A stretch of DNA of 64,000 nt from JAAXIE01 sp965204245 (GCA_965204245.1 CBDBED010000012.1:62001-126000); one strand, 5' to 3'. Counted from the stretch's first letter, positions 9,119 to 17,388 are shown. A program made the numbers and translations. The notes: generated by a model from the sequence alone, not told the origin.

Positions 9119-9397
9119 GGGTGTGTTCTCCTGGTGGTGGTTGTGGGTAGGGTAGCACAGGTTGGGGGAGTCCAAGCGATGGAAGAGAAGGACGCTACCG
9201 AACGGGTCGCATCTAGCGAATCAACTTTTCTGGGCACCGGGTGATTCGGCAGTTAGCCTTGCGTACAACAAGGGGAGGGCACCGAGGTCAAGAAGACCTT
9301 CTTATCATTGGGACATATTTTGCCCAGCCCATCCAAAACGGCTACCTTGAGCCTGCCCTACGAACCGCACAACCAGCCCAAATCAATACCCCAGACT

Positions 9398-10156
9398 TCA
9401 AAGAGCGCTTTCCTCGATCTCCGTATCCGCGGGCTCGATCTCTTCATCAGGCCGATACCCCTGCAATATCTTGTCGAAACGCTTCCAATCTTGGCTAGTC
9501 ATGTCACTAGGCAGAGTAACGGTCCCCACTCTATTTTGGCTCATGGGGACAGGGATAGTGATACTACCTTCAGGTGGTGAGGGAGGCCGAGGTGGTGGCG
9601 GGAGTACTGGAGACAGCGAATAACCATCATCCTCCATTGAATCCTCTTCCAACCCTGATACATCATCATCTTCCCCTAGGTTAGCAAGCCTAATGGTAGC
9701 TTTATAGACCTCCGCAAACCTGTGCGCGCCATCATCCGTAAAATTTCGGTCCAGAATAAGGTACTCGCGAATCACGGCGTCAGAAGCCCCACCCTTTAAT
9801 CTGTGTACCTCTTCGATCAGCGGTGGTTCCAACGCCGCTTGTTTTAGCGCATCGATGTATTCCCGAGAGGCGCGATTTCGAAGAACAAAGGTTAATGCTT
9901 GTCGACTAAGGCGGGGATTACCGCCTTTCTTCCCATCGATGAAGCCGTATTGTCTCAGAGCACCTAGTCTACCTCGCACTGGGCCACTAGCACTTGTGTA
10001 TCCCCATGCCTTGGCCGCATCCTCAAGGGTAAATTCCCCGCGCTGGACATGTTGATACAAGGCTTGAGAGGCCTCAATCGCCTCACCTAAATCGATGCTC
10101 GGATAGTTCGGGCTCCGCTGTCTAGTCACCATGTGCGGCACCACCCTTCTGGCCAT
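9398..10156 (-). CDS. hypothetical protein, possible winged-helix DNA-binding N-terminus
   Basis: A 252-residue protein without a recognised family. Residues 20-90 look like a helix-turn-helix or winged-helix module: LGEAIEASQALYQHVQRG, then FTLEDAAKAWGYTS and GRLGALRQYGFIDGKKGG. This resembles domain architectures in which an HTH reads a DNA site. A helical middle follows, then an acidic stretch and a Pro-rich linker (PPPPRPPSPPEG) near residues 185-200, and a C-terminal segment containing a DWKRFDKILQGYR helix. The divergent upstream region (10189-10246) holds a 24-bp inverted repeat only 33 bases from the start codon, which could be its operator. The function is unknown. Confidence 0.6.
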   Translation of the reverse strand: MARRVVPHMVTRQRSPNYPSIDLGEAIEASQALYQHVQRGEFTLEDAAKAWGYTSASGPVRGRLGALRQYGFIDGKKGGNPRLSRQALTFVLRNRASREYIDALKQAALEPPLIEEVHRLKGGASDAVIREYLILDRNFTDDGAHRFAEVYKATIRLANLGEDDDVSGLEEDSMEDDGYSLSPVLPPPPRPPSPPEGSITIPVPMSQNRVGTVTLPSDMTSQDWKRFDKILQGYRPDEEIEPADTEIEESAL

Positions 10157-10188
10157 ACTGTTAGAAAAGCGTACCGTATTAGCCTAGG

Positions 10189-10246
10189 CCTGTCAAGGCT
10201 ATAAAGGCCAATCCGCAGTACCATTGGCCTCATAAGCCTTGACAGG
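10189..10246. repeat. 24-bp imperfect inverted repeat with 10-bp spacer
   Basis: The left arm is 10189-10212 and the right arm 10223-10246, separated by ten bases. The arms are complementary over 12 outer and 8 inner base pairs, with four mismatched positions between (20 of 24). The outer part is CCTGTCAAGGCT and the inner part AGGCCAAT. It lies just upstream of the winged-helix-like gene on the minus strand and upstream of a terminator and a tRNA-like remnant. It could be an operator, a recombination site or a transcribed hairpin. Confidence 0.85.
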
Positions 10247-10275
10247 ATGTGGGCCATTTGGTAAGGTCAGCGATG

Positions 10276-10310
10276 TAAAGAAAACCCCTGAGGGATAAGC
10301 TCAGGGGTTT
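10276..10310 (-). terminator. Rho-independent terminator for minus-strand transcription
   Basis: An 11-bp perfect stem (10282-10292 with 10300-10310) encloses a seven-base loop. Read on the minus strand the stem is GC-rich in its core and runs directly into TTTTCTTT, the expected U tract. On the plus strand no T run follows. It would end transcripts coming from the higBA pair or from the region of the tRNA-like remnant. Confidence 0.7.
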
Positions 10311-10312
10311 GA

Positions 10313-10383
10313 GGGGCGGGGAATGGGTTCCCGAGCGGACTTGAGACCCGGCTTGCAGGGGTTCGATTCCCCTCGCTCCACCA
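10313..10383 (+). pseudogene. degenerate tRNA-Ser(UGA)-like remnant
   Basis: This 71-base stretch keeps several pieces of a class II tRNA-Ser. It has a D-arm-like GGGTTCCCGAGCGG, an anticodon-loop-like CTTGAGA offering anticodon TGA, a TpsiC arm AGGGG-TTCGATT-CCCCT, and a 3' end CGCTCCACCA. The D-loop tail, the anticodon-stem pairing and the whole long variable arm are missing, and the acceptor side is one base short. Only a wobble-rich pairing with GGGGCGG at 10313 is possible. It therefore looks like an internally deleted, non-functional tRNA, or the 3'-end copy left by an integrated element. The tRNA-Ser identity is inferred from partial matches. Confidence 0.45.
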
Positions 10384-10506
10384 TATTTTATCATAGTTTC
10401 GGGTCAATACGTAGGCCGCACACCCGGGGCTATTTGGGGCAGACTCCTGCTCTAGCACATGCCGGTGATTCGAGGGCCCTGCATTGGCTTGCCCAGGTCT
10501 TTGGCG

Positions 10507-10923
10507 TCACATCGCTCCCTCATCAAATTCCTGAATCACAGGTTGGAGGAGGGTTTCGGCGGATATGCCGAGATGCTTATGGAGGGCGCGGGCCATGGGC
10601 ATGGTGATGTCTTCTTTTCGGGCCATTACCTTGCGGGCTTTCTCTATGTTGCCGAAGTAGGGGGCCAAGTCTTCTAGGGTGAGGTTCTGCTGGTCCATGC
10701 AGAACTCGATGGATGCGATGGGGTCTGTGGGGGGGTCTATGGGATAGTGTTCGTCCTCGTATTCCAATACCATCGGGGCCAGGACGTCCAGTTCGATTCT
10801 ACTGGGATGGTCCAAGTCTTCGATTTGGCCCTCGCGTGGGGAGAGGTCGGTCATGAGCTCGTAGACGCGAGCTAAGGCCTCCTTATAGTCTGCTTCAGTG
10901 CGAATCGGTTTGACGTTCACCAT
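10507..10923 (-). CDS. higA: HigA-type antitoxin (HTH)
   Basis: A 138-residue antitoxin-like protein. The N-terminal half resembles the long HigA family that starts with an IRTEADYKEALARV stretch and has acidic segments. The C-terminal half is an XRE-like helix-turn-helix (about residues 75-125: FCMDQQNLTLEDLAPYFG, then the recognition-helix region near KARKVMARKEDITM). It would neutralise HigB and repress the operon. It begins two bases after the HigB stop, giving the toxin-first order typical of higBA. The minus-strand terminator at 10276-10310 lies about 200 bases downstream. A nearby degenerate tRNA and inverted repeat mark this as an accessory stretch. Confidence 0.85.
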   Translation of the reverse strand: MVNVKPIRTEADYKEALARVYELMTDLSPREGQIEDLDHPSRIELDVLAPMVLEYEDEHYPIDPPTDPIASIEFCMDQQNLTLEDLAPYFGNIEKARKVMARKEDITMPMARALHKHLGISAETLLQPVIQEFDEGAM

Positions 10924-10925
10924 GT

Positions 10926-11219
10926 CTACACCTCTTCTGCATTGATGCGGTCGTATTCGGCATGAGTGCCGACGAAACGTATGTAGACCTGCCGTGCCGG
11001 ATAGAACACTCTCACTATCAAGCGATATGTCCCGCCTTTGAATCTGAAGACTACCCTGTCATTGGCAACAATGCTGATATTGGAATGCAGTGCCCGTATG
11101 TCGGACGGTGATGTCCATATCTCCCTTGCCGCTCGCTTGTACCATTCTTCAAGTGGTCCTTGGGAATCGGGATGGCGCTCCCAGAATTGGCGAAGGGTGC
11201 CCTTGCTGAAGACATGCAT
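10926..11219 (-). CDS. higB: HigB-type mRNA interferase toxin
   Basis: A 97-residue member of the HigB toxin family (RelE fold). The sequence follows the family closely: an N-terminal helix with LRQFWERHPDSQGPLEEWY, a central NDRVVFRFKGGTYRLIVRV strand pair, and the C-terminal signature VYIRFVGTHAEYDRINAE containing the conserved His-Ala-Glu-Tyr-Asp. HigB cleaves translated mRNA on the ribosome. It is the first gene of a two-gene operon with higA immediately downstream. Its length is normal for the family, so the pair appears intact. Confidence 0.9.
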   Translation of the reverse strand: MHVFSKGTLRQFWERHPDSQGPLEEWYKRAAREIWTSPSDIRALHSNISIVANDRVVFRFKGGTYRLIVRVFYPARQVYIRFVGTHAEYDRINAEEV

Positions 11220-11346
11220 GACCGTCGACTATTCGCTCCCTATCCGTCGCAACACACTGAGCCCAACTGCCCAAACGGGGCCACGCAACCTTGAGGTCAC
11301 TGTGGCCCCGCCCACTATCTGTGCCAGGGTTAGGGATATCGCGCCC

Positions 11347-12348
11347 CTAGTTCGGGGTGACGGTCATGGTCCAGATTTCGCCGAAGTCGCGCTTCAGCTT
11401 TTTCCAGGAGTCGCCGCCGTTGTGGCTGGCGTAGACTTGGCCGAAGTGGCTGCAGGCGTAGACTAGGTCGGGGTCGGCGGCGTGGGTGGCGAATTTCCAG
11501 ATGCCGGTGTTGGGCTCGACGGGGAGGTCGCAGGTCTCCCATGTCTGGCCTTGGTCGCGGGAGCGCTGGATGTTGCCGGTGTCGCCGAAGGGGCCGTCGC
11601 CGTTGCCAACGAAGAGGACCGTGGGGTCGTTTTCCTTGAGGGCCATGGGGCGGCAGTACATGGTGGGGAAGTAGTCCTTCACCTTGAGGGGATTCCAGCT
11701 CTCGCCGAGGTCGGTGCTGGTGAAAATCTCCTTGGGGGTGCTGGTGATGACCAGCGAGGGGGTGCCGGGGGTTACGACGATGTCGTGGATGTCGGGGTCC
11801 CAGATGCCCTCACCGGTGTCGGCCTCGCCCATGGCGGTAGCACCCAAGGCGGTCCAGGTGTCGCCGCCGTCGAGGCTGCGACGGACGCCATCGACCTCGA
11901 TGCCGGCCCAGACGATGCGGCTGTCGTTGGGGTCGATGACCAAGGCGGTGGCGCGGGGCTCGCGGACGTTGGGGCAGGACTCGGCCAAGGGCACGTTCAT
12001 CTTTTCCCAAGTGCGACCGGCGTCACGGGAGCGGAAGAAGGCGCTGGGACCGCAGCCTGCCATGATGGTGTCGGGGTTGCTGGGGTCGACGGCGATGGCC
12101 CAGACTTGGTAGTCGTTCAGGGGGCCTTCGAGACGGCGGAAGCTGACGGCGCGGTCGTCGCTGCGGAAGATGCCCTCCTGGGTGCCCGCGTAAATCACGC
12201 GGGAGTCGGTGGGGTCGGCCGTCAGGGCGTAGATATTGCTGTCGTTCCAGATGCCGTCGCGGATATTGGCCCAGCTATGGCCCTCGTCCTCGCTGCGCCA
12301 GATGCCGCTGGCCATGGTGCCTAGGCAGATAGTGTGAGCTACTGTCAT
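11347..12348 (-). CDS. Asp-box (BNR) beta-propeller protein
   Basis: A 333-residue protein built of repeated blades. At least seven Asp-box motifs (S-x-D/N-x-G-x-x-W or close) recur about every 45 residues, for example SEDEGHSW, SRDAGRTW, SLDGGDTW, STDLGESW, SRDQGQTW and SHNGGDSW. This is the sialidase/Vps10/HCF136-like propeller class. There is no signal peptide and no catalytic residues of a true sialidase are evident, so it probably serves as a binding or scaffold protein. The start is ATG with GGAGGTG close upstream. No obvious operon partner is seen. Confidence 0.8.
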   Translation of the reverse strand: MTVAHTICLGTMASGIWRSEDEGHSWANIRDGIWNDSNIYALTADPTDSRVIYAGTQEGIFRSDDRAVSFRRLEGPLNDYQVWAIAVDPSNPDTIMAGCGPSAFFRSRDAGRTWEKMNVPLAESCPNVREPRATALVIDPNDSRIVWAGIEVDGVRRSLDGGDTWTALGATAMGEADTGEGIWDPDIHDIVVTPGTPSLVITSTPKEIFTSTDLGESWNPLKVKDYFPTMYCRPMALKENDPTVLFVGNGDGPFGDTGNIQRSRDQGQTWETCDLPVEPNTGIWKFATHAADPDLVYACSHFGQVYASHNGGDSWKKLKRDFGEIWTMTVTPN

Positions 12349-12454
12349 GACCCACCTCCCGGATCAGCTTGAGTCAGATTGTGAGTATTTTAGGTGGTGG
12401 GGGTGGGTGCGTCAAAGGATTTCGGGCTCGTCAAGGACTGGCTGTCCTTCATCC

Positions 12455-12811
12455 TCATTTCAAGACGCCTACTACGGGCACGAGACGTTTGTTATAAGGG
12501 TCTACTGCCAAGAAGACGCCTTCCAAGGTGTACGCGCTCAACATAGCGCCCCCTGCGTCTTCTCCGAATATCACCCAGCTAATCGTCTCCCTACCCTCCA
12601 CGCGAATGCGCACTTGGGCCATGTCCAACTCGACCTCTTCGCCGCTGGCGTAGACGAAGGGCCTTCGTTCCGTCGGCTCCACTCCGATTTGCCTGAGGAA
12701 GGACGCAGGCACTACTGTGGTGACTGCTCCAGTGTCGACCAAGGCCTCCATTTCCTGAGAGCGCAGGCCATCAAGGTCAGCCAATTGGATATTTGCGTAG
12801 AACACTCCCAT
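12455..12811 (-). CDS. retropepsin-like (clan AA) aspartic protease
   Basis: A 118-residue single-domain protein. The catalytic motif ALVDTGAVTTVVP (Asp-Thr-Gly at about residues 26-28) is that of clan AA, retroviral-type aspartic proteases, which work as homodimers. A second hydrophobic strand with Leu-Glu-Gly-Val-Phe near residue 95 fits the flap-to-C-terminal core of the fold. It stands alone between the propeller gene and nudC, which run in different directions. Small bacterial retropepsin-like proteins often sit in accessory regions. The substrate is unknown. Confidence 0.8.
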   Translation of the reverse strand: MGVFYANIQLADLDGLRSQEMEALVDTGAVTTVVPASFLRQIGVEPTERRPFVYASGEEVELDMAQVRIRVEGRETISWVIFGEDAGGAMLSAYTLEGVFLAVDPYNKRLVPVVGVLK

Positions 12812-12960
12812 ATCAATCTCTCGCGTTCTCGCACACCTATTGCTTATAGTTACGACTCTAGGATTATAGCAAACGCGATGGCGTAGACAGGGCCTGCGTA
12901 GTACGCCGCGTCTTCCTTTACACTAGATGACCAGAAGGTTCCCCCGGAAGGAGCAGACCA

Positions 12961-13872
12961 TTGGGCATGGCGCACGTCTATTCCAGTAATCCCCTTGACC
13001 GTGGCGACCGCGAGAGACGCGATGAGCAGTGGCTTCTTGACAAGGCGAAGGACCCCACCAGCAGATTCCTGCCATTGCGGGACTTGAATGTGCTGGTGTC
13101 GGAGGGGGAGCCGGGGAGTCTGGGCTGGCTGGGGCCGGAGGAGTTGTCGAGGGTGCGGGTTTCGACGACGCCGCTTTTTCTGGGGTTGCTGGATGGGGTG
13201 GCTTATTTCGCGATTGACGTTTCCAACGCGGGCGGCGGGCTGGAGAATGATGCCTACCGGTTCGTGGATGCGCGGTCGGCCACAGAGTTGTTGACGGACG
13301 CGGAGGCGGGGATGGTGGCGCAGGCGCGGTCGCAGGTTATCTGGCATAGCCGTCACGGGTTCTGCGCCATCTGCGGGCAGACCACGTTCATGAAGCGGGG
13401 CGGGCAGGTGCGGCAGTGTTCGGGGTGTGAGACGGAGCATTATCCGCGCACGGACCCGGTGGTGATATGCCTAGTGGTGGACGGAGATTACTGTTTGCTG
13501 GGCCGTTCGCAGGGACGGAGGCAGGCACCGAACCGCTATTCGGCATTGGCGGGGTTCATGGACCAAGGGGAGTCGATGGAGGAGGCGGTGGCACGGGAGG
13601 TGATGGAGGAGGCGGGGATACGGGTGAGGAACGTGCGGTACCACTCGTCGCAGCCTTGGCCGTTTCCGTACTCGCTGATGATCGGGAGTCATGCCGAGGC
13701 GGCGACCACGGACATCTCGATTGATTATGGGGAGATGGCGGATGTGCGGTGGTTCCCGCGTGGTGAGGTGGAGCGGGCGATGCGGAAGGAGAGCGAGGAG
13801 TTGACGGTGCCGGAGCCGCTGGCGATTGCGCACCATTTGATTCGGGCGTGGGTTGAGGGGGAGGTGGGGTAG
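12961..13872 (+). CDS. nudC: NADH pyrophosphatase / NAD-capped RNA decapping hydrolase NudC
   Basis: A 303-residue Nudix hydrolase that hydrolyses NADH to NMNH and AMP and can decap NAD-RNA. The sequence shows the NudC layout: an N-terminal domain, a zinc ribbon with two Cys pairs (CAIC about 25 residues before CSGC, near residues 140-160), and a Nudix box starting GFMDQGESMEEA and ending REVMEEAG. After it comes the SQPWPFPxS motif that separates NudC from other Nudix proteins. AAGGAG at 12948-12953 fits TTG 12961 (seven-base spacing); ATG 12967 is a possible alternative. It is monocistronic as far as can be seen. Confidence 0.92.
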   Translation: MGMAHVYSSNPLDRGDRERRDEQWLLDKAKDPTSRFLPLRDLNVLVSEGEPGSLGWLGPEELSRVRVSTTPLFLGLLDGVAYFAIDVSNAGGGLENDAYRFVDARSATELLTDAEAGMVAQARSQVIWHSRHGFCAICGQTTFMKRGGQVRQCSGCETEHYPRTDPVVICLVVDGDYCLLGRSQGRRQAPNRYSALAGFMDQGESMEEAVAREVMEEAGIRVRNVRYHSSQPWPFPYSLMIGSHAEAATTDISIDYGEMADVRWFPRGEVERAMRKESEELTVPEPLAIAHHLIRAWVEGEVG

Positions 13873-13999
13873 GTGGGGGTGTGTTCTGGAGGTGGTTTCC
13901 CACACGCCACTGGAATTGTAGAATTAGGACGTAGCACGCGAACTCAGACTCCAGTCTAACGAATTCGATTGATGCAGACCGTTTCTTAGGATAGTCACT

Positions 14000-15286
14000 G
14001 TGCATCTAGCTTGGATATCCATTAGCAACATACCGCCCCTCAAGCACGTTCAATTCAACTGCGATGAGCGAGTCAACCTGTTTATCGGTCCCAACGGCTG
14101 TGGTAAGAGCACCATACTGAGGGCGATCAGAGCGTTGTATTCGCTTGGGCTCGAGTACACAGGAGAATCGAACGAACTCAGCCACGATCTGGGATCTCCC
14201 TCTGTTGCGATGGAGGCAAGTGACGACTGGAGGCGAATCACAGGATACGAGAACCCTACCAAGTGGGATGATGTCCCTTTAGTATATGTTCAGGCCACTC
14301 GAACCCCTCTCGCAGGCCGCGATGTGCTACGTCGAACCCTTGAGACTCACGAAGACGAAAGTGATACTCCTCTAAAGGACCTACTCCATAATGACACCGA
14401 CATTTTCTACGGGTCGGACATAGAAGACCTGATACAGGACGCGCGGCGACGTACGAGTTTTGACCGGGATATACAGAATCAGTTGAGAACGGCCCTAGAC
14501 CTGGGATATTCCTGCGCCAGACAGATATGCGGCGAGATATTAGACGAGAGTGTTCCTCAGGCATATATCGAGTTCGATGAATCCGGGAAGCGTTCGAAAG
14601 ATGGACGGATTGTGCATCACAGCATGGGAATTCGCACATCGGACGACGTCCTTGGTGAACCCCTTTATGCAGGTGAGCTAAGCGCGGGGACGCAAGGCAC
14701 ACTTTTGTGGATATGGGCGTTTGCAATACAAGTCATGAACCATCATAGGTGGGCAAAAGGCTGGCAGGAGAAACCCGCCATCCTCTTGATCGATGAAATC
14801 GAGAACCACCTGCACCCGACTTGGCAGCGTCGTGTCGTCCCTGCCTTACTTGAGCACTTCCCTGGCCTCCAGATATTCGCCACCACCCATTCACCGTTCG
14901 TGGTGGCTGGTCTCAAGACTGGACAAGTGCACTTGTTAAGGCGCGATGAAGAAGGCAGGGTCGTCGTTCGGACGAATCCTGAGGATGTTGTAGGTTGGAC
15001 GGCGGATGAGATTTTGCGGAACATGATGGGGGTGGATGACCCCACCGACAAGGAAACGGCAGAGGCGGCCGAAGAGTTGCGACAGTTGCGGAATGAGATG
15101 CCTCTTGCGGATGAGGAGGCGGAGGCGCAGAGGCAGGAGCGGATGCAGGAGTTGAGGAAGAGGGTGGACCGGGATTTGCTGGCGGGGGGGCCGATGGCGG
15201 CGCAGCGGGAACGGTTCGAGGAGGATTTGGCCAAGATTCTGGAGGAGCACCGCAAGTCGCGAGACTTGAATCAAGACAACGGCTGA
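14000..15286 (+). CDS. ptuA: AAA/ABC-type ATPase, Septu-like PtuA
   Basis: A 428-residue ATPase of the OLD/RecF-like AAA group. Walker A is G30-PNGCGKS-T38, a signature-like LSAGTQG lies at 227-233, Walker B ILLIDEIE at 261-268, and the H-loop TTHSPF at 295-300. The C-terminal 80 residues are charged and coiled-coil-like. The HNH nuclease gene begins two bases after the stop, and this ATPase-plus-HNH pairing is the defining layout of Septu (PtuAB) anti-phage systems and of the effectors of some retrons. In Septu, PtuA is thought to hold PtuB inactive until phage infection. The start is GTG 14000. No retron RNA or reverse transcriptase is seen nearby. Confidence 0.7.
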   Translation: MHLAWISISNIPPLKHVQFNCDERVNLFIGPNGCGKSTILRAIRALYSLGLEYTGESNELSHDLGSPSVAMEASDDWRRITGYENPTKWDDVPLVYVQATRTPLAGRDVLRRTLETHEDESDTPLKDLLHNDTDIFYGSDIEDLIQDARRRTSFDRDIQNQLRTALDLGYSCARQICGEILDESVPQAYIEFDESGKRSKDGRIVHHSMGIRTSDDVLGEPLYAGELSAGTQGTLLWIWAFAIQVMNHHRWAKGWQEKPAILLIDEIENHLHPTWQRRVVPALLEHFPGLQIFATTHSPFVVAGLKTGQVHLLRRDEEGRVVVRTNPEDVVGWTADEILRNMMGVDDPTDKETAEAAEELRQLRNEMPLADEEAEAQRQERMQELRKRVDRDLLAGGPMAAQRERFEEDLAKILEEHRKSRDLNQDNG

Positions 15287-15288
15287 AC

Positions 15289-16041
15289 TTGCACTCGGTA
15301 CAGCGTTCTCCCGAACCGGATTTTCTTGCCCTTATCCGCGCCAGCCATCCGCGGTGGGCAGACTTGCAAGGTACCGAGCGATACGACATACGCCGCGCTT
15401 TGGCGAAGGACTTCGGCCAAGTCTGCGCTTACTGCGAGCAAAGCTGTGATCCCATAGCTACTCGCGATGTTTCCAATGCAGAGAGTATCGATCACTTCCG
15501 ACCACGAAGCCTTTTCCCAAATCTCTGGCTTGATTGGCTCAACCTGATATACGCCTGCCGCAGATGTAACAGTAGCAAAGGCAACCAGTGGCCGGGCTTC
15601 GATGACGAGATGACCAACAGGATTCTGGAAGCGCACCGCCGTTACACACCGCCAGCGGAGTACGTCAACCCGAACGGCGCTCACGGACGGCGTCCTGCCC
15701 ATGAGTTCTTCGATTTCGACAGCGATACCGGCGAGATTATACCTGCGCACGGTTTGGAGGACCGGGAATGGTCCATGGCCCTCCGCACCATCCGGGACAT
15801 CGACCTCAATGACAGCAAACTTGGCGAGACGGACCCCGCGCACCTGTTGAACCTGCGCCGAAATCAGAGGGGTCTCCTGGATATTCTGATACGGGAACTC
15901 AACGCTCGTGGCTACGCCGAGTCGGAGGCGCTAGAGGTTATCCAAGAGTTCGCCCAACCTGACAGGCCGTTTTCCAGTTTCATCCGCACATATTTGACCA
16001 GACAGTTTCCAGGATTAGCCGAACAGATTGGAGCAGTGTGA
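15289..16041 (+). CDS. ptuB: HNH endonuclease, Septu-like PtuB
   Basis: A 250-residue nuclease. The HNH core is complete: C46-x-x-C49, the catalytic I-D-H at 67-69, and C90-x-x-C93-N94-x-x-K97, in which the cysteines bind a structural zinc. The family resembles the HNH proteins found with retrons and PtuA (TIGR02646-like). TTG 15289 is the only usable start, two bases after the PtuA stop, so translation is probably coupled. The expected role is DNA cleavage upon activation. Its length and position next to the ATPase support a Septu-like system rather than a homing endonuclease. Confidence 0.75.
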   Translation: MHSVQRSPEPDFLALIRASHPRWADLQGTERYDIRRALAKDFGQVCAYCEQSCDPIATRDVSNAESIDHFRPRSLFPNLWLDWLNLIYACRRCNSSKGNQWPGFDDEMTNRILEAHRRYTPPAEYVNPNGAHGRRPAHEFFDFDSDTGEIIPAHGLEDREWSMALRTIRDIDLNDSKLGETDPAHLLNLRRNQRGLLDILIRELNARGYAESEALEVIQEFAQPDRPFSSFIRTYLTRQFPGLAEQIGAV

Positions 16042-16042
16042 C

Positions 16043-17047
16043 ATGGGGGTGATGCGTGGGATAGGGTGTCTGATCATTGTCATGCTGGTGGTGGGCTGCG
16101 GCGGGGAATCTTCGGAGGGGGATGCGACGTCGTCCGGAGTTGGTGATGCGGCGGTGGAGGCTGACAGGGCGGCGTTGGTTGCTCTTTACAGGGCTACGGA
16201 TGGGGAGAAGTGGGAGGATGATGGCGACTGGCTGAGTGGGAAGGCACTGGGGGAGTGGCATGGGGTTGTGACGGATGGCCGGGGGCGGGTGACGGCGCTG
16301 GACTTGCGGGGGAATGGGCTGAGCGGGGTGTTGCCGGGAGAGGTGGGGACGCTCTCGCAACTGCAAATCCTGCACTTGGAAGAGAACATGCTGACGGGGC
16401 AGCTTCCTGCAGAGATGGGCGAGCTTTCCAACCTGCGGGAGTTGTGGGTCAACACCAACAGGTTCAGCGGGCCGCTGCCTGAGGAACTGGGTGGACTGGA
16501 GAGTCTGGAGGTGTTGGAGGGATGGGGGAACCAGTTTTCGGGGGAGCTGCCTGCATCACTGGGCAGTCTTGGGAATTTGCGGGTGCTGTACTTGGCGGGG
16601 AATGAGTTGAGCGGGGCGATACCGGCTGAATTCGGAGGTCTTTCGAGTCTGGAGTTCTTTCACATGGAGAGCAACATGCTCAGCGGGGAGATTCCGCCGG
16701 AACTGGGTGGCCTCGGCAGGCTTCGATTGATGGACTTGGAGGACAACCAGTTGAGCGGGAACATTCCTGCGGAGTTGGGCAACCTTGCAAGCCTTACGGA
16801 CTTGGATCTTGCTGCCAACCGGCTGGATGGGACCATCCCACCGGAGTTGGGCAGTCTGGCGAATCTTGCCGCGCTGGACTTGGCTGACAACCAGTTGAGC
16901 GAGGAGATACCGACGGCCCTGCACAGCCTTACCATCACCAGCCGTGTGGGGCTGGGAGGGACGAACCAGTTGACGGGCTGCATACCCAAGGAGTGGCAGG
17001 ACTTGCTGCAGGACGACCTCGCGGACGTGGGCTTCTCCCTCTGCTGA
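16043..17047 (+). CDS. leucine-rich-repeat lipoprotein (plant-type LRR)
   Basis: A 334-residue predicted lipoprotein. Residues 1-20 form a signal peptide ending in a lipobox (MLVVGC). After a short Gly/Ser/Asp linker come about nine 24-residue LRRs of the LxxLxLxxNxLSGxIPxxLGxL type, which is the plant-specific or 'SDS22-unlike' consensus also found in some bacteria. ATG 16043 overlaps the region right after the ptuB stop (one base between), so it may be read from the same transcript; a TTG at 16028 would not give a clean signal peptide. It probably binds extracellular proteins or glycans. Confidence 0.8.
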   Translation: MGVMRGIGCLIIVMLVVGCGGESSEGDATSSGVGDAAVEADRAALVALYRATDGEKWEDDGDWLSGKALGEWHGVVTDGRGRVTALDLRGNGLSGVLPGEVGTLSQLQILHLEENMLTGQLPAEMGELSNLRELWVNTNRFSGPLPEELGGLESLEVLEGWGNQFSGELPASLGSLGNLRVLYLAGNELSGAIPAEFGGLSSLEFFHMESNMLSGEIPPELGGLGRLRLMDLEDNQLSGNIPAELGNLASLTDLDLAANRLDGTIPPELGSLANLAALDLADNQLSEEIPTALHSLTITSRVGLGGTNQLTGCIPKEWQDLLQDDLADVGFSLC

Positions 17048-17073
17048 GGGGGTTGGCTTGGGGCAGCCAAGCC

Positions 17074-17388
17074 TCACTCCAGCGGCAGCAGGCTCTTGCT
17101 GTTCATGCCGCCGATAGCGACTATGCCGATGGCGTTTATGCCACCGATGGCCACGATGCCAACTGAGTTGATGCCACCCACTGCTATCACGCCGATGCAG
17201 TTCACCCCGCCCACTGCCACCAAGCTCATGGAGTTCACCGGGCTGAAGGTGACGAGGCCCATGGCGTTGACAACGGCCATCGATACTATGCCCATGGCGT
17301 TCCAGAATGCAGCGGCTAGGACGCCGATGGCGTTTTGGCCGACGGCTATTGGTCCTATGACCCAGCCCCATTTTTCCGTGGTTTCCAT
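17074..17388 (-). CDS. small decapeptide-repeat protein
   Basis: A 104-residue protein of about eight degenerate ten-residue units with the pattern xNxxGVxAxGG (VGGINSVGIVAIGG, for example). The units are hydrophobic and glycine-rich, suggesting either a beta-solenoid or membrane-associated hairpins. ATG 17388 was chosen because GAGGAG lies seven bases upstream; the longer frame to 17517 lacks such a signal. It is convergent with the LRR lipoprotein. No function is known to me. Confidence 0.65.
   Translation of the reverse strand: METTEKWGWVIGPIAVGQNAIGVLAAAFWNAMGIVSMAVVNAMGLVTFSPVNSMSLVAVGGVNCIGVIAVGGINSVGIVAIGGINAIGIVAIGGMNSKSLLPLE

Noticed and set aside
10030..10383. tmRNA ending at the CCA at 10383
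   Set aside because: The 3' end resembles tmRNA, but the expected 5' part (GGGGGC...GGATTCGAC) is absent and the region 350 bases upstream is taken by a coding gene.
12850..13440. 196-codon minus-strand frame opposite nudC
   Set aside because: Pro/Arg/His-rich shadow of a clear Nudix gene.
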